Below are positions 27,859 to 37,665 of a stretch of 64,000 bases of DNA, one piece after another. The notes under the pieces were generated by a model. The model saw only the letters and a program-made list of their open reading frames with translations, was not told the DNA's origin and made no database searches. Location: contig NZ_MPNT01000013.1 in assembly GCF_001907675.1 (NCBI RefSeq), positions 62,001 to 126,000 on the forward strand, given 5' to 3'. The first letter of the stretch is position 1. Every line of letters begins with the position of its first letter. The stretch comes from Mycobacterium paraffinicum. Lineage in GTDB: Bacteria; Actinomycetota; Actinomycetes; Mycobacteriales; Mycobacteriaceae. The translations under genes were made by a program, and so were the position numbers.

Positions 27859-29358
27859 CTATAACACCAATCGGGCTCGCCGGCCGATCGGCACCCGCAA
27901 CACCACATCGGTGCCCCGCGACGGGGCTTGGCGCATGCCCAGCGTGCCGTCCAGCTCGGCCGACACCAACGTCCGCACGATCTGCAGGCCCAGGCTGTCG
28001 GACGTCTCCAGGCTGAAGCCGTCCGGCAAACCACGGCCGTCGTCGTGCACGACGACGTCGAGCCAGCGCGCCGAACGTTCGGCGCGGATGGTCACCGAGC
28101 CCTCTTCGACGGCGGGGTCGAAGGCGTGCTCGATCGCGTTCTGAACCAGTTCGGTGATCACCATGATCAGGGCGGTCGCGCGGTCGGAGTCCAGCACGCC
28201 CAGGTCGCCGACCCTATTGATCCGGATCGGCCGGTCGACCGACGCCACGTCGTTCATGATCGGCAGGATCCGGTCGATGACCTCGTCGAGGTTGACCTGC
28301 TCGTCCACCGACATCGACAGCGCGTCGTGCACCAACGCGATGGACGAGACCCGGCGCACCGATTCGATCAGCGCCTCCCGGCCTTCGGCGTTCACCGTGC
28401 GGCGGGCCTGCAGCCGCAGCAGCGCCGCCACCGTCTGCAGGTTGTTCTTCACCCGATGGTGGATTTCGCGGATCGTCGCGTCCTTGGAGATCAGGGCCCG
28501 GTCGCGGCGCTTCACCTCCGTGACGTCGCGGATCAGCACCGCGGCGCCGGCGCTCGCGCCGTCGACCACCAGCGGCAGCGTCCGCAGCAGCACCGTGGCA
28601 CCGCCGGCGTCCACCTCCATCCGCATGCTGCGCCCGCCGGCCAGCAGGTCGAGCACGTGCTCGGCCAGCTCCTGCGCCTCGAACGGGTCGGAGACCAGCG
28701 GCCGCGTGACCTTGACCAGGTTGCGGCCCTCCAGCTCGGTCGTCAGACCCATCCGGTGGTAGGCCGACACCGCGTTGGGGCTGGCGTAGGCGACCACGCC
28801 GTCGACGTCCAACCGGATGAAGCCGTCGCCGGCCCGCGGGGTGGAGCGCGACATGACCACGTCGCCCACATCGGGGAAGGTGCCCTCGGCGAGCATGTGG
28901 ACCAGATCCCGGGCACAGTCCCGGTAGGCGGTCTCCAGGTGGCCGGACGCGCGCTCGGCCGCGTCGGCGGTCTGATGCCGGGTGAGCACGGCCACCACCC
29001 GCCCGCCGTACCGCACCGGGGACGCCTCGACGTGCGGGCCGGGCAACCACGAATCGTTTTGCGCCGCGTCGCCATCCCGCTGGGCGATGCCGGAGTCGAA
29101 GGTCTCTGCGACGAGCGTCAGCCGGTCGGCGGCGACGACGCTGCCCACCGAGTCGGTGAGCAGCACCGTGGGCGCGGTGTTCGGCCGGCACTGCGCCACA
29201 CACACCAACATGCCGTCGTCGCGACGAACCCACATCAGGTAGTCGGCGAAGGACAGGTCTGCCAGCAGCTGCCACTCCCCCACCACCGCGTGCAGGTGGT
29301 CCACCGCGTTGCCGGGCAGCACGGTGTGTTCGGCGAGCAGGTCACCGAGAGTCGACAT
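27859..29358 (-). CDS. pdtaS: PdtaS sensor histidine kinase
   Basis: A 499-residue cytosolic sensor kinase without membrane segments (Rv3220c). Domains are N-terminal GAF-like (about 10-150), PAS (about 175-285), HisKA_2 with EIHHRVKNNLQ (His300/301), and a HATPase domain ending with DDGRGLPDGF and SLGLQIV. It signals to the RNA-binding antiterminator PdtaR, which is encoded elsewhere. Work in M. tuberculosis connects the GAF/PAS region to copper, nitric oxide and cyclic di-GMP. The ATG is followed by the conserved STLGDLLAEHT. It ends tail to tail with whiB1. Confidence 0.95.
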   Translation of the reverse strand: MSTLGDLLAEHTVLPGNAVDHLHAVVGEWQLLADLSFADYLMWVRRDDGMLVCVAQCRPNTAPTVLLTDSVGSVVAADRLTLVAETFDSGIAQRDGDAAQNDSWLPGPHVEASPVRYGGRVVAVLTRHQTADAAERASGHLETAYRDCARDLVHMLAEGTFPDVGDVVMSRSTPRAGDGFIRLDVDGVVAYASPNAVSAYHRMGLTTELEGRNLVKVTRPLVSDPFEAQELAEHVLDLLAGGRSMRMEVDAGGATVLLRTLPLVVDGASAGAAVLIRDVTEVKRRDRALISKDATIREIHHRVKNNLQTVAALLRLQARRTVNAEGREALIESVRRVSSIALVHDALSMSVDEQVNLDEVIDRILPIMNDVASVDRPIRINRVGDLGVLDSDRATALIMVITELVQNAIEHAFDPAVEEGSVTIRAERSARWLDVVVHDDGRGLPDGFSLETSDSLGLQIVRTLVSAELDGTLGMRQAPSRGTDVVLRVPIGRRARLVL

Positions 29359-29418
29359 CGCTCACTCCCCGGGCCATTCGCCGGCAGCAGAAAACAAACG
29401 CTTCAAACCTTGTCGTGC

Positions 29419-29634
29419 CTAGCTGATCACGGCAATCAGGTCGCCGGCCTGGATGACATCGCCCACGGAGACGCTCACCTTGCTGACCGTGCCGTCGACC
29501 TCAGCCAGGACCGGGATCTCCATCTTCATCGACTCCAGCAGCACCACGACGTCGCCTTTGCCGATCTGGTCACCCTCGCTGACTACGACTTCGAGCACGC
29601 TGGCCACAATCTCGGCGCGCACATCCTCGGCCAT
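29419..29634 (-). CDS. Biotinylated protein TB7.3
   Basis: A 71-residue free-standing biotinyl/lipoyl-attachment domain (Rv3221c, TB7.3). The ESMKME box carries the biotin-accepting lysine, Lys37, and flanking glycines form the hammerhead fold. It may act as a carboxyl carrier for an acyl-CoA or pyruvate-type carboxylase whose other subunits are elsewhere. ATG 29634 gives the exact family length and follows GGGGTGAAG; an upstream in-frame ATG lacks a ribosome site. It lies 60 bases upstream of pdtaS on the same strand. Confidence 0.93.
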   Translation of the reverse strand: MAEDVRAEIVASVLEVVVSEGDQIGKGDVVVLLESMKMEIPVLAEVDGTVSKVSVSVGDVIQAGDLIAVIS

Positions 29635-29829
29635 CTTCACCCCACTCGTTTCGGCCATTGCGCAGGCTGGCTGCTGGTCCATCTAGCTTCCGTCAGGCTC
29701 GGTGTATATCGAACCACAGGCCCCCGGCCCACCGCGGCGCACGGGGCCCCGACAGGCCGTGCGAGAATGTGAGGCAAGCTAACGGGCGCCGGGCGCCCGG
29801 TTCTGATCAATCGACGGAGGTTTTCCGAA

Positions 29830-29904
29830 ATGGCAAAACGGGGCCGCAAGAAGCGCGACCGCAAGCACAGCAAGGCCAACCACGGCAAGCGGCCCAACGC
29901 CTAG
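29830..29904 (+). CDS. 50S ribosomal protein bL37 (24 residues)
   Basis: A 24-residue, very basic peptide beginning MAKRGRKKRDRKHSK and ending in a short Lys/Arg/Pro-rich tail. It has a textbook ribosome site, GGAGG at 29816-29820, nine bases before the ATG. Length, composition and sequence match bL37, the tiny large-subunit protein found in mycobacterial ribosome structures. Genes this short are often missed by annotation. It is convergent with rshA, stop to stop with five bases between. A CCGGGCGCCCGG palindrome lies just upstream. Confidence 0.88.
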   Translation: MAKRGRKKRDRKHSKANHGKRPNA

Positions 29905-29909
29905 GACGG

Positions 29910-30212
29910 CTAGCGCGTCTCCCGGATGATGGTGGTCCGCCGGATCTCCAGCCGTAGCCGCTCGCGCAGGCCCTCCGGGGCCTTCTCGCCTTTGCACTTG
30001 CTGGCGATCAGCGCCTTGATGCGCTCCTCGAGGCCGTAATGCTTGAAGCAGCCTGGGCACGCCTCGAGGTGGCGGCGCAGCTGGTCCCGCGACTCGGGCG
30101 TGCATTCGCCGTCGAGCAGCAGCCAGACTTGGCGGATCACCTCGGCACAGCCGACGGCGCCGTGGGCGTCGTCATTGGGGCACGTGTCGCCGGGGCCCGA
30201 CAATTCGCTCAT
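29910..30212 (-). CDS. rshA: RshA, zinc-binding anti-sigma factor of SigH
   Basis: A 100-residue ZAS-family anti-sigma factor. The redox motif HLEACPGC (His48, Cys52, Cys55) binds zinc, and further cysteines at 11, 22 and 37 may join disulfide switching. In M. tuberculosis RshA holds SigH until oxidation or heat releases it; phosphorylation by PknB also weakens binding. The ATG overlaps the sigH stop (ATGA), giving coupled, balanced synthesis. The basic C-terminal tail ([13 protein letters not shown]) is conserved. Confidence 0.95.
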   Translation of the reverse strand: MSELSGPGDTCPNDDAHGAVGCAEVIRQVWLLLDGECTPESRDQLRRHLEACPGCFKHYGLEERIKALIASKCKGEKAPEGLRERLRLEIRRTTIIRETR

Positions 30213-30985
30213 GACGACACCTCCTCGTGCGCCTGGTGGCCGCGGTTGAAGCCCCGCTCCTTGGCCACGTCAGCCAGCAGCGCCCGCAGTTGACGCCTGC
30301 CGCGGTGCAGCCGTGACATTACCGTCCCGATGGGCGTATCCATGATCTCGGCGATTTCCTTGTACGGGAAACCCTCGACATCGGCGTAGTAGACGGCCAT
30401 CCGGAATTCCTCGGGCAACGCCTGCAGCGCTTCCTTGATCTCGTCGTCCGGCAGCGCCTCCAGCGCCTCGACCTCGGCCGACCGCAGCCCGGTGGACGAG
30501 TGCTCGGCGTTGGACGCAAGCTGCCAATCGGTGATCTCCTCGGTCGGGTACTCGGCCGGCTGGCGTTGCCTCTTGCGGTAGCTGTTGATGTAGGTATTGG
30601 TCAGGATCCGGTACAGCCAAGCCTTGAGGTTGGTGCCGGCCCTGAACGAGCGGAAGCCCGCGTAGGCCTTCACCATCGTCTCTTGCAGCAGGTCTTCGGC
30701 GTCGGCGGGATTGCGGGTCATGCGCAGGGCACCGCCGTAAAGCTGGTCCAGCAGCGGAATCGCGTCGCGCTCGAAACGCGCCATCAGCTCCGCGTCCGTC
30801 TCCTGCGGGCCCGGCTCGGCAATCTCCTGTGCGGTCGTGCCGTCGCTGTCGGCCATGTCGATTACCCCGGTCCCTTCTGCTGCGGTGTCACCGGACAGCA
30901 CCGGAAGCGCCACCGGGCTTGCCAGAACGCAAGCCAACTGCTCGGCACCCATTGGACGGTCCAACAGGCTCGTCGCCGTTGACAC
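30209..30985 (-). CDS. sigH: Extracytoplasmic-function sigma factor SigH
   Basis: ECF sigma factor for the oxidative and heat stress regulon (Rv3223c). Region 2 shows [14 protein letters not shown] and [21 protein letters not shown]; region 4 shows [19 protein letters not shown] and [15 protein letters not shown]. Two starts are possible. ATG 30856 gives 215 residues, like the 216 annotated in M. tuberculosis. GTG 30985 gives 258 residues and has a much stronger ribosome site (GGGAGGAG at seven bases), with a SigH promoter about 85 bases upstream. I list the longer form; the extra 43 residues are hydrophobic to neutral with no known domain. rshA overlaps the 3' end. Confidence 0.9.
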   Translation of the reverse strand: MSTATSLLDRPMGAEQLACVLASPVALPVLSGDTAAEGTGVIDMADSDGTTAQEIAEPGPQETDAELMARFERDAIPLLDQLYGGALRMTRNPADAEDLLQETMVKAYAGFRSFRAGTNLKAWLYRILTNTYINSYRKRQRQPAEYPTEEITDWQLASNAEHSSTGLRSAEVEALEALPDDEIKEALQALPEEFRMAVYYADVEGFPYKEIAEIMDTPIGTVMSRLHRGRRQLRALLADVAKERGFNRGHQAHEEVSS

Positions 30986-31067
30986 CAAACCGCTCCTCCC
31001 AATCTAGAGGCTGCCACCGACACTGTCTGCGCGGGTGGCGCCCACTCGGAACTTCGAGACCGATCCC

Positions 31068-31097
31068 TTCAACAGCCGAGGCCGACGTGCTATTTCC
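31068..31097 (-). promoter_or_regulatory. SigH-type autoregulatory promoter
   Basis: On the minus strand GGAAAT (31092-31097) and GTTGAA (31068-31073) are separated by 18 bases, fitting the GGAA/GTT promoter class of SigH. It is placed to give a leader of about 75 bases before GTG 30985, or about 205 before ATG 30856. SigH is known to transcribe its own gene. The divergent SDR gene begins at 31162. Confidence 0.7.
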
Positions 31098-31161
31098 CGG
31101 CGGGGTGCCTGGCGCCCGTCCCCCGATCCAGCCGAGAGCGGGCTGACGTTAGTGTGACGCC

Positions 31162-32010
31162 ATGTCCCTGAACGGCAAGACCATGTTCATCTCCGGCGCC
31201 AGCCGCGGTATCGGCCTGGCGATCGCCAAGCGTGCCGCCCAAGACGGCGCGAACATCGCCCTGATCGCCAAGACCGCCGAGCCCCACCCCAAGCTGCCGG
31301 GCACGGTGTACACCGCGGCCAAGGAGCTCGAGGAAGCGGGCGGGCAGGCCCTGCCCATCGTGGGTGACGTCCGCGACCCGGAGTCGGTGGAGGCCGCGGT
31401 GGCCAAGACCGTTGAGCAGTTCGGCGGCATCGACATCTGCGTCAACAACGCGTCGGCGATCAACCTGGGGTCCATCACCGAGGTGCCGATGAAGCGGTTC
31501 GACCTGATGAACGGCATCCAGGTGCGCGGCACCTACGCCGTCTCGCAGGCCTGCCTGGCGCACATGCAGGGCCGGGAGAACCCGCACATCCTGACGCTGT
31601 CGCCGCCGGTGCTGCTCGGCAAGGAGTGGTTGAAGCCCACGGCGTACATGATGGCCAAGTTCGGCATGACCCTGTGCGCGCTGGGCATCGCCGAGGAGAT
31701 GCGTGAGGCGGGCATCGCGTCGAACACCCTGTGGCCACGCACACTGGTCGCCACCGCCGCGGTGCAGAACCTGCTCGGGGGCGACGAGGCGATGGGCCGG
31801 GCGCGCAAGCCGGAGGTGTACTCCGACGCGGCCTACGTGATCCTCAACAAGCCGGCCCGCGAATACACCGGCAACATGCTGCTGTGCGAGGACGTGCTGC
31901 TGGAATCCGGCGTCACCGACCTGTCGGTGTACAACTGCGTGCCGGGCGGGAAGCTCGGCGTCGACTTCTGGGTCGACGGGGTCAACCCGCCTGGGTACAC
32001 GGGTCCCTAG
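31162..32010 (+). CDS. Short-chain dehydrogenase/reductase (HSDL2-like)
   Basis: A 282-residue SDR (Rv3224 counterpart). The NADP-binding GASRGIG is at about 12-18, NNAS near 93-96, and the catalytic Tyr/Lys pair is in AYMMAKF. The catalytic serine position reads LSPP, as in hydroxysteroid-dehydrogenase-like SDRs. The C-terminal extension (about 230-282) is longer than in classical SDRs. The substrate is unknown; relatives act on fatty or steroid alcohols. It is divergent from sigH, so it could respond to the same stress. The ybaK gene starts 14 bases after its stop. Confidence 0.88.
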   Translation: MSLNGKTMFISGASRGIGLAIAKRAAQDGANIALIAKTAEPHPKLPGTVYTAAKELEEAGGQALPIVGDVRDPESVEAAVAKTVEQFGGIDICVNNASAINLGSITEVPMKRFDLMNGIQVRGTYAVSQACLAHMQGRENPHILTLSPPVLLGKEWLKPTAYMMAKFGMTLCALGIAEEMREAGIASNTLWPRTLVATAAVQNLLGGDEAMGRARKPEVYSDAAYVILNKPAREYTGNMLLCEDVLLESGVTDLSVYNCVPGGKLGVDFWVDGVNPPGYTGP

Positions 32011-32023
32011 TCGGGCCACGCCG

Positions 32024-32509
32024 GTGGGCCGCGCCGCCACACCCGCGCTCGCCGCGTTGGTGAAAGCCGGTGTGCCGCATGAGGTTGTCACGTTCGACCA
32101 CGACCCGCGCGAACGCTCCTTCGGCTTGGAGGCGGTCCACGCGCTAACCGAGCGCGGCATCGCGCCCGAGCAGATCTTCAAGACCCTGGTGATCGCGGTG
32201 CCGGGCGGGCTCGCCGTCGCGATATTGCCTGTGCCGCACCGGGTTTCGTTGAAGGCGGCCGCCGCGGCGCTGGGGGTGGCCAAAGCGAGCATGGCCGAGC
32301 CGGCCGCCGCCGAGCGGGCCACCGGCTACGTGGTCGGCGCGGTGTCGCCGTTCGGGCAACGCAAGACCCTGCCGACGGTCGTGGACGCGGGCGCGTTGGA
32401 CTGGGATCGGGTGTACTGCAGCGCCGGCCGTCGCGGCTGGGACGTCGCGGTGGCACCGCGGGACCTGATCCGGTTGACGGACGCGGTCACCGCGGACATC
32501 CGCGGGTAG
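32024..32509 (+). CDS. ybaK: Cys-tRNA(Pro)/Cys-tRNA(Cys) deacylase YbaK
   Basis: A 161-residue YbaK/EbsC-type trans-editing protein that hydrolyses mischarged Cys-tRNA(Pro). The family pattern is clear: FKTLVI near 53 with the conserved lysine, HRVSLKAAA, and the GYVVGAVSPFG loop. In M. tuberculosis this locus is annotated as two fragments (Rv3224A and Rv3224B); here it is one open frame. The GTG start has no clear ribosome site and probably relies on coupling to the SDR gene 14 bases upstream. An 18-base inverted repeat follows. Confidence 0.85.
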   Translation: MGRAATPALAALVKAGVPHEVVTFDHDPRERSFGLEAVHALTERGIAPEQIFKTLVIAVPGGLAVAILPVPHRVSLKAAAAALGVAKASMAEPAAAERATGYVVGAVSPFGQRKTLPTVVDAGALDWDRVYCSAGRRGWDVAVAPRDLIRLTDAVTADIRG

Positions 32510-32519
32510 CCGCGCGCTT

Positions 32520-32565
32520 GTAACGCCATGGCGAAAACCGGCCGGATTTTTCGCGGTGGCGTTAC
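32520..32565. repeat. Inverted repeat between ybaK and a secreted-protein gene
   Basis: Arms at 32520-32537 (GTAACGCCATGGCGAAAA) and 32548-32565 (TTTTCGCGGTGGCGTTAC) pair over 18 bases with two mismatches around a 10-base loop. It starts 11 bases after the ybaK stop and ends nine bases before the next ATG. It could terminate ybaK, or fold in the leader of the downstream gene. Confidence 0.7.
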
Positions 32566-32574
32566 GCTCCCGCC

Positions 32575-32826
32575 ATGAACACGAAGCGATCCCGCGCCGC
32601 GGCCCTGCTCGCCGCCGGTGTGCTGGGCGCCGCGGGGTTGCTGACCGCCGGCGTCGGCATCGGCCATGCCGAAACGATCCAGACCGAGGGCAACTATCCC
32701 ACCCGCGAGGCCTGCCAGAACGCCGGGCCGGGCGTGAAGGCGTCGACCCCGGGCAACTGGAACAACTTCTGGTGCATCCCGGACCGCAACGTCAACGGCA
32801 ACTGGAAGCTGGTGCTCAGCAACTAA
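32575..32826 (+). CDS. Small secreted protein of unknown function
   Basis: An 83-residue protein with a classic Sec signal peptide: basic MNTKRSR, a hydrophobic core to about residue 29, and a GHA-ET cleavage site near residue 32. The mature part, about 51 residues, holds two cysteines (EACQ and WCIP) likely to form one disulfide, plus an Asn/Trp-rich stretch (GNWNNFW, NVNGNWK). I do not recognise the family; similar short exported proteins occur in slow-growing mycobacteria. It occupies the place of Rv3225c, which is absent. It ends overlapping the stop of the convergent SRAP gene. Confidence 0.7.
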   Translation: MNTKRSRAAALLAAGVLGAAGLLTAGVGIGHAETIQTEGNYPTREACQNAGPGVKASTPGNWNNFWCIPDRNVNGNWKLVLSN

Positions 32827-33587
32827 AGCAACGTGGCCTGCTCGGGCTCCGGGTCGGCCGGCTCGAGTAGCTCGGGCCCGTTGTTGCGGACGTTGTTGAC
32901 CAGCGTCGACACCTCGCGCATGCGAATGCCGCGCACGTCGGGCGGCCGGGTGAGCAGCTTCTCGTCGACCGGGGCGTCGGGGTCCAGCCAGCGGTCCCAC
33001 TCCCCCTCGGGCACCACCAGCGGCATCCGGTCATGGATCTCGGCCAGCTCGCCGGGCGCGTCGGTGGTGATGATGGTGCAACTCAGCAGCGGCGAGCCGT
33101 CCTTGGCCGGCTTCCAGACCGACCACAACCCCGCCATGAACAGCGGCTCGCCGTCCTCGCGGTACATGAAGAAGGGCGTCTTGCGGGACTTCTTCCCGCC
33201 GGCGGCATCCGGGTTGACGCGCCATTCGTAGTAGCCGTCCATCGGGATCAGGCAACGCTTCGACTTGGCGCTCGACCGGAACGCGGGCGAGGTGGTCACC
33301 TTGTCCGCGCGGGCGTTGATCAGCATCGGGCCCTTGGTCTCCGGCGCCCCGTCGGCGCCGGCCTTCACCCACGGCGGCACCAGGCCCCAGCGCATCAGCC
33401 GCACCCGGCGGGTCGGGTCGTCGTCGGGATCGGTGTGGCGGCTCACGACGGTCGCGATGGTGGACGTCGGGGCCACGTTGTAATTGGGCGCGCCCGCGCC
33501 CTCGGAGGCGCCCGTGGCCTCGTCGATCGCCTTGATCTTCTGGGCCAGCAGCGCCGGATCTGTGGTGACCGCGAACCGTCCACACAT
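32823..33587 (-). CDS. SRAP (HMCES/YedK) abasic-site shielding protein
   Basis: A 254-residue SOS-response-associated peptidase family protein (Rv3226c counterpart). Members cross-link covalently to abasic sites in single-stranded DNA through Cys2, which becomes N-terminal after Met removal. The sequence begins MCGRFAV, and the other active-site residues are visible: Asn in NARADK, Glu in GYYEW, and His in IHDRMP. ATG 33587 is required for Cys2 and follows GGAAGGT. It is divergent from aroA by 44 bases. The acidic C-terminus (ADPEPEQA) is variable. Confidence 0.93.
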   Translation of the reverse strand: MCGRFAVTTDPALLAQKIKAIDEATGASEGAGAPNYNVAPTSTIATVVSRHTDPDDDPTRRVRLMRWGLVPPWVKAGADGAPETKGPMLINARADKVTTSPAFRSSAKSKRCLIPMDGYYEWRVNPDAAGGKKSRKTPFFMYREDGEPLFMAGLWSVWKPAKDGSPLLSCTIITTDAPGELAEIHDRMPLVVPEGEWDRWLDPDAPVDEKLLTRPPDVRGIRMREVSTLVNNVRNNGPELLEPADPEPEQATLL

Positions 33588-33631
33588 ACCTTCCATGGTG
33601 GCAGAAGAGCCCGACACGCCATGATGGACCG

Positions 33632-34915
33632 GTGAGTATGTGGACGGCCCCCAGCGCGCCGAAACCGGTGCACGCGACCGTGACCGTTCCAGGCTCGAAG
33701 TCGCAGACCAACCGGGCGCTGGTGCTGGCGGCTTTGGCGGCCGCGCAGGGGCACGGCAACCCGACCGTCAGCGGGGCGCTGCGCAGCCGCGACACCGACC
33801 TGATGATCGGCGCGCTGCGCACCCTCGGCTTGCGGGTCGACGGCGCCGGGTCCGAGCTGACCGTCGGCGGCCGGATCGCCCCCGGGCCCCAGGCGCGGGT
33901 GGATTGCGGCCTGGCCGGCACGGTGCTGCGGTTCGTCCCGCCGCTGGCGGCGCTGGCCGAGGCGGTGGTCGAGTTCGACGGCGACGAGCAGGCCCGGGCG
34001 CGGCCGATCGCGCCGTTGCTCGACGCGCTGCGCGGCCTGGGCGTGCCGATCGAGGGCTCGGGCCTGCCCTTCCGTGTCCACGGCGGCGGATCGGTCGCCG
34101 GCGGGACAGTGGACATCGATGCCTCGGCGTCCTCGCAGTTCGTGTCGGGCCTGCTGCTGTGCGCGCCGTCGTTCACCGAGGGGCTGACCGTGCGGCACAC
34201 CGGGGCGACGCTGCCGTCGGCGCCGCACATCGCGATGACGGTGGTGATGCTGCGCCAGGCCGGGGTTGCGGTCGACGACTCGGTCCGCAACACCTGGCGG
34301 GTGCAACCCGGCCCGGTCGCGGCCCGGCACTGGCAGGTCGAACCGGACCTGACCAACGCCGTCCCGTTCCTGGCGGCGGCCGTGGTCAGCGGCGGGACGG
34401 TGCGCATCACCGGGTGGCCCGCGGACAGCGTGCAACCGGCCGAGCACATCCTGACGGTGCTGGGCAAGCTGAATGCCGTTGTCGCCCAGGGTGATTCGTT
34501 CCTCGAAGTGCGGGGCTCAACCGGCTACGACGGCTTCGAGGTCGACCTGCGCGACGTCGGCGAGTTGACCCCGTCGGTAGCGGCCCTGGCCGCGCTGGCG
34601 ACCCCGGGCTCGGTGTCGCGCCTGTCCGGCATCGGCCACCTGCGAGGCCACGAGACCGACCGGCTGGCCGCGCTGCGGACCGAGATCAACAACCTCGGCG
34701 GCGACTGCACCGAGACGCCCGACGGCCTGGTGATCACCGCGACACCGCTGCACCCCGGCGTCTGGCGGGCCTACGCCGACCACCGGATGGCGATGGCGGG
34801 CGCGATCGTTGGGCTGCGGGTGGCCGGGGTCGTGGTGGACGACATCGGCTCCACCTCCAAGACGCTGCCGGAGTTTCCGCGGCTGTGGGCGCACATGCTG
34901 GGGTCCGATATTTGA
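33632..34915 (+). CDS. aroA: 3-phosphoshikimate 1-carboxyvinyltransferase (EPSP synthase)
   Basis: A 427-residue enzyme of the shikimate pathway (Rv3227) that joins phosphoenolpyruvate to shikimate-3-phosphate. Landmarks are [11 protein letters not shown] near 20-30, the LAGTVLRF segment where other family members read NAGTxx[10 protein letters not shown], and the late DHRMAMA motif with STSKTLPEF. It starts at GTG 33632; ATG 33638 is an alternative two codons later. The stop TGA is embedded in the TTG start of rsgA (TTGA), so the two genes are coupled. Confidence 0.95.
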   Translation: MSMWTAPSAPKPVHATVTVPGSKSQTNRALVLAALAAAQGHGNPTVSGALRSRDTDLMIGALRTLGLRVDGAGSELTVGGRIAPGPQARVDCGLAGTVLRFVPPLAALAEAVVEFDGDEQARARPIAPLLDALRGLGVPIEGSGLPFRVHGGGSVAGGTVDIDASASSQFVSGLLLCAPSFTEGLTVRHTGATLPSAPHIAMTVVMLRQAGVAVDDSVRNTWRVQPGPVAARHWQVEPDLTNAVPFLAAAVVSGGTVRITGWPADSVQPAEHILTVLGKLNAVVAQGDSFLEVRGSTGYDGFEVDLRDVGELTPSVAALAALATPGSVSRLSGIGHLRGHETDRLAALRTEINNLGGDCTETPDGLVITATPLHPGVWRAYADHRMAMAGAIVGLRVAGVVVDDIGSTSKTLPEFPRLWAHMLGSDI

Positions 34916-35892
34916 GGCCCGGCGATTACGACGAGTCCGACGTCAAGGTCCGCTCCGGCCGGGGCTCGCGACCGCGCACCAAGACTCGTCCCGAGCACGC
35001 CGACGCCGAGGCCGCCATGGTGGTCAGCGTCGACCGGGGCCGCTGGGGGTGCGTGCTGGGCGGCGACCCCGAACGCCGGATCACGGCCATGCGGGCGCGG
35101 GAACTCGGCCGCACGCCGATCGTCGTCGGCGATGACGTCGACGTGGTCGGCGATCTGTCCGGGCGCCTCGATACCCTGGCCCGCATCGTCCGGCGGGCCG
35201 AGCGGCGAACGGTGTTGCGGCGCACCGCCGATGACACCGATCCGACCGAACGGGTGGTGGTCGCCAACGCCGACCAATTGCTGATCGTGGTGGCGCTGGC
35301 CGATCCGCCGCCGCGGACGGGCCTGGTCGACCGGGCGCTGATCGCCGCGTTCGCCGGCGGCCTGACGCCCATCCTGTGCCTGACCAAGACCGACCTCGCC
35401 CGGCCGGAGCCGTTCGCCGAGCAGTTCGTCGACCTGGACCTCACGGTGGTCACCGCGGGCCGCGACGACCCGTTGCTCGCGGTGGCCGACCTGCTCGACG
35501 GCAAGATCACCGTGCTGCTGGGGCACTCCGGCGTCGGCAAGTCGACGTTGGTGAATCGCCTTGTCCCCGAGGCGGAACGGGCCGTCGGCGAGGTCACCGA
35601 CATCGGCCGGGGCAGGCACACCTCCACCCAGTCGGTCGCGCTGCCGCTGGCGACCTCGGGCTGGGTGATCGACACCCCGGGCATCCGGTCCTTCGGGCTG
35701 GCGCACATCGAGCCCGACGACGTGCTGATGGCGTTCTCCGATCTGGCCATGGCGATCGAGAACTGTCCGCGCGGCTGCGGGCACATGGGTCCGCCGGCCG
35801 ACCCCGAATGCGCGCTGGACGCGCTGTCCGGACCCGCCGCCCGCCGCGTGGCCGCGGCCCGGCGGCTGCTGGCCGCGCTCCGGGAGGCCTGA
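34912..35892 (+). CDS. rsgA: Ribosome small-subunit GTPase RsgA
   Basis: A 326-residue circularly permuted GTPase used in 30S maturation (Rv3228). An OB-fold domain comes first (about 30-90). The G motifs then appear in permuted order: G4 TKTD, G1 [10 protein letters not shown]3 DTPG. A zinc-binding C-terminal module follows (CPRGCGH and a later Cys). TTG 34912 overlaps the aroA stop and gives the start [10 protein letters not shown] shared with M. tuberculosis; a longer upstream frame would lie inside aroA. The pairing with aroA is conserved in mycobacteria. Confidence 0.93.
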   Translation: MRPGDYDESDVKVRSGRGSRPRTKTRPEHADAEAAMVVSVDRGRWGCVLGGDPERRITAMRARELGRTPIVVGDDVDVVGDLSGRLDTLARIVRRAERRTVLRRTADDTDPTERVVVANADQLLIVVALADPPPRTGLVDRALIAAFAGGLTPILCLTKTDLARPEPFAEQFVDLDLTVVTAGRDDPLLAVADLLDGKITVLLGHSGVGKSTLVNRLVPEAERAVGEVTDIGRGRHTSTQSVALPLATSGWVIDTPGIRSFGLAHIEPDDVLMAFSDLAMAIENCPRGCGHMGPPADPECALDALSGPAARRVAAARRLLAALREA

Positions 35893-35917
35893 CTCCAACC
35901 CGCGAGCGCGCGAAAGA

Positions 35918-36388
35918 CTACGGCTTGACGAGCCGCATCCCGAGCTCGTCGGGCGCCACCTTGTGGCCCTCCGCGCAACGGATTTCGACGCTCACCTCGG
36001 CGCCGCACCCGAGGTGGGTCAACCGGAGGCGGTTGCGGCCGGGCAGGTGGCGCCGGCCCCACTCGAACATCGCCCACACCACCGGCATGAAGTCGATGCC
36101 GGCCTCGGTGAGCACGTATTCCTCGCGACGGCGCTGCCCCGGCTCGTGGTAGGGCTGCCGCTTCAGCAGCCCCAGCTCGACCAGTTCGGACAGCCGCGCC
36201 GAGGTGGCGGCCTTGGTGATGCCCACCCGGCGGGCGAAGTCGTCGAAGCGCGTGGTGCCGTAATAGGCCTCGCGCATGATGAGCATCGCGGACCTGGTGC
36301 CCACCACCGCCATGGTCTTCTCGATCGCGCACTCGCCGACGGCCGACCAGGCGTCGCGGTCGGCCAGCGGCCCCTGTAGCAGTGTCAT
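35918..36388 (-). CDS. HxlR family transcriptional regulator
   Basis: A 156-residue winged-helix regulator. An N-terminal Cys in VGECAIEKTM, near residue 20, is in the usual HxlR redox/ligand position. The helix-turn-helix FDDFARRVGITKAATSARL follows, then the wing (RREEYVLTEAG). A C-terminal extension with two cysteines (LGCGAEVS, IRCAEGHKV) could bind metal. It is transcribed away from the thiolase gene across a 96-base spacer containing paired TACCTAGAT repeats. It has no counterpart at this place in M. tuberculosis and begins an accessory block. Confidence 0.88.
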   Translation of the reverse strand: MTLLQGPLADRDAWSAVGECAIEKTMAVVGTRSAMLIMREAYYGTTRFDDFARRVGITKAATSARLSELVELGLLKRQPYHEPGQRRREEYVLTEAGIDFMPVVWAMFEWGRRHLPGRNRLRLTHLGCGAEVSVEIRCAEGHKVAPDELGMRLVKP

Positions 36389-36421
36389 CTAAATCACTCT
36401 CCCGGCTGGGTTGCTTTTAGT

Positions 36422-36463
36422 GTACCTAGATGTTTACCTGGGTACAGCGGTCTATACCTAGAT
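36422..36463. promoter_or_regulatory. Candidate HxlR operators in the divergent spacer
   Basis: TACCTAGAT occurs at 36423-36431 and 36455-36463. The copies are 32 bases apart, three helical turns, so they lie on the same DNA face. GTACC (36422-36426) and GGTAC (36441-36445) also form a dyad. The elements lie between the HxlR start and the thiolase start, the expected place for local autoregulation. Confidence 0.55.
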
Positions 36464-36484
36464 CGTGGGACTCAAGGAGGAGCC

Positions 36485-37660
<1,176 letters not shown>

Positions 37661-37665
37661 CGACG

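Noticed and set aside
31000..31160. CRISPR, tRNA or mobile element signatures anywhere in the window
   Set aside because: No spaced direct repeat arrays, tRNA cloverleafs, transposase motifs or flanking terminal repeats were seen. The accessory block at 35.9-39.8 kb has no integrase or att-like ends.
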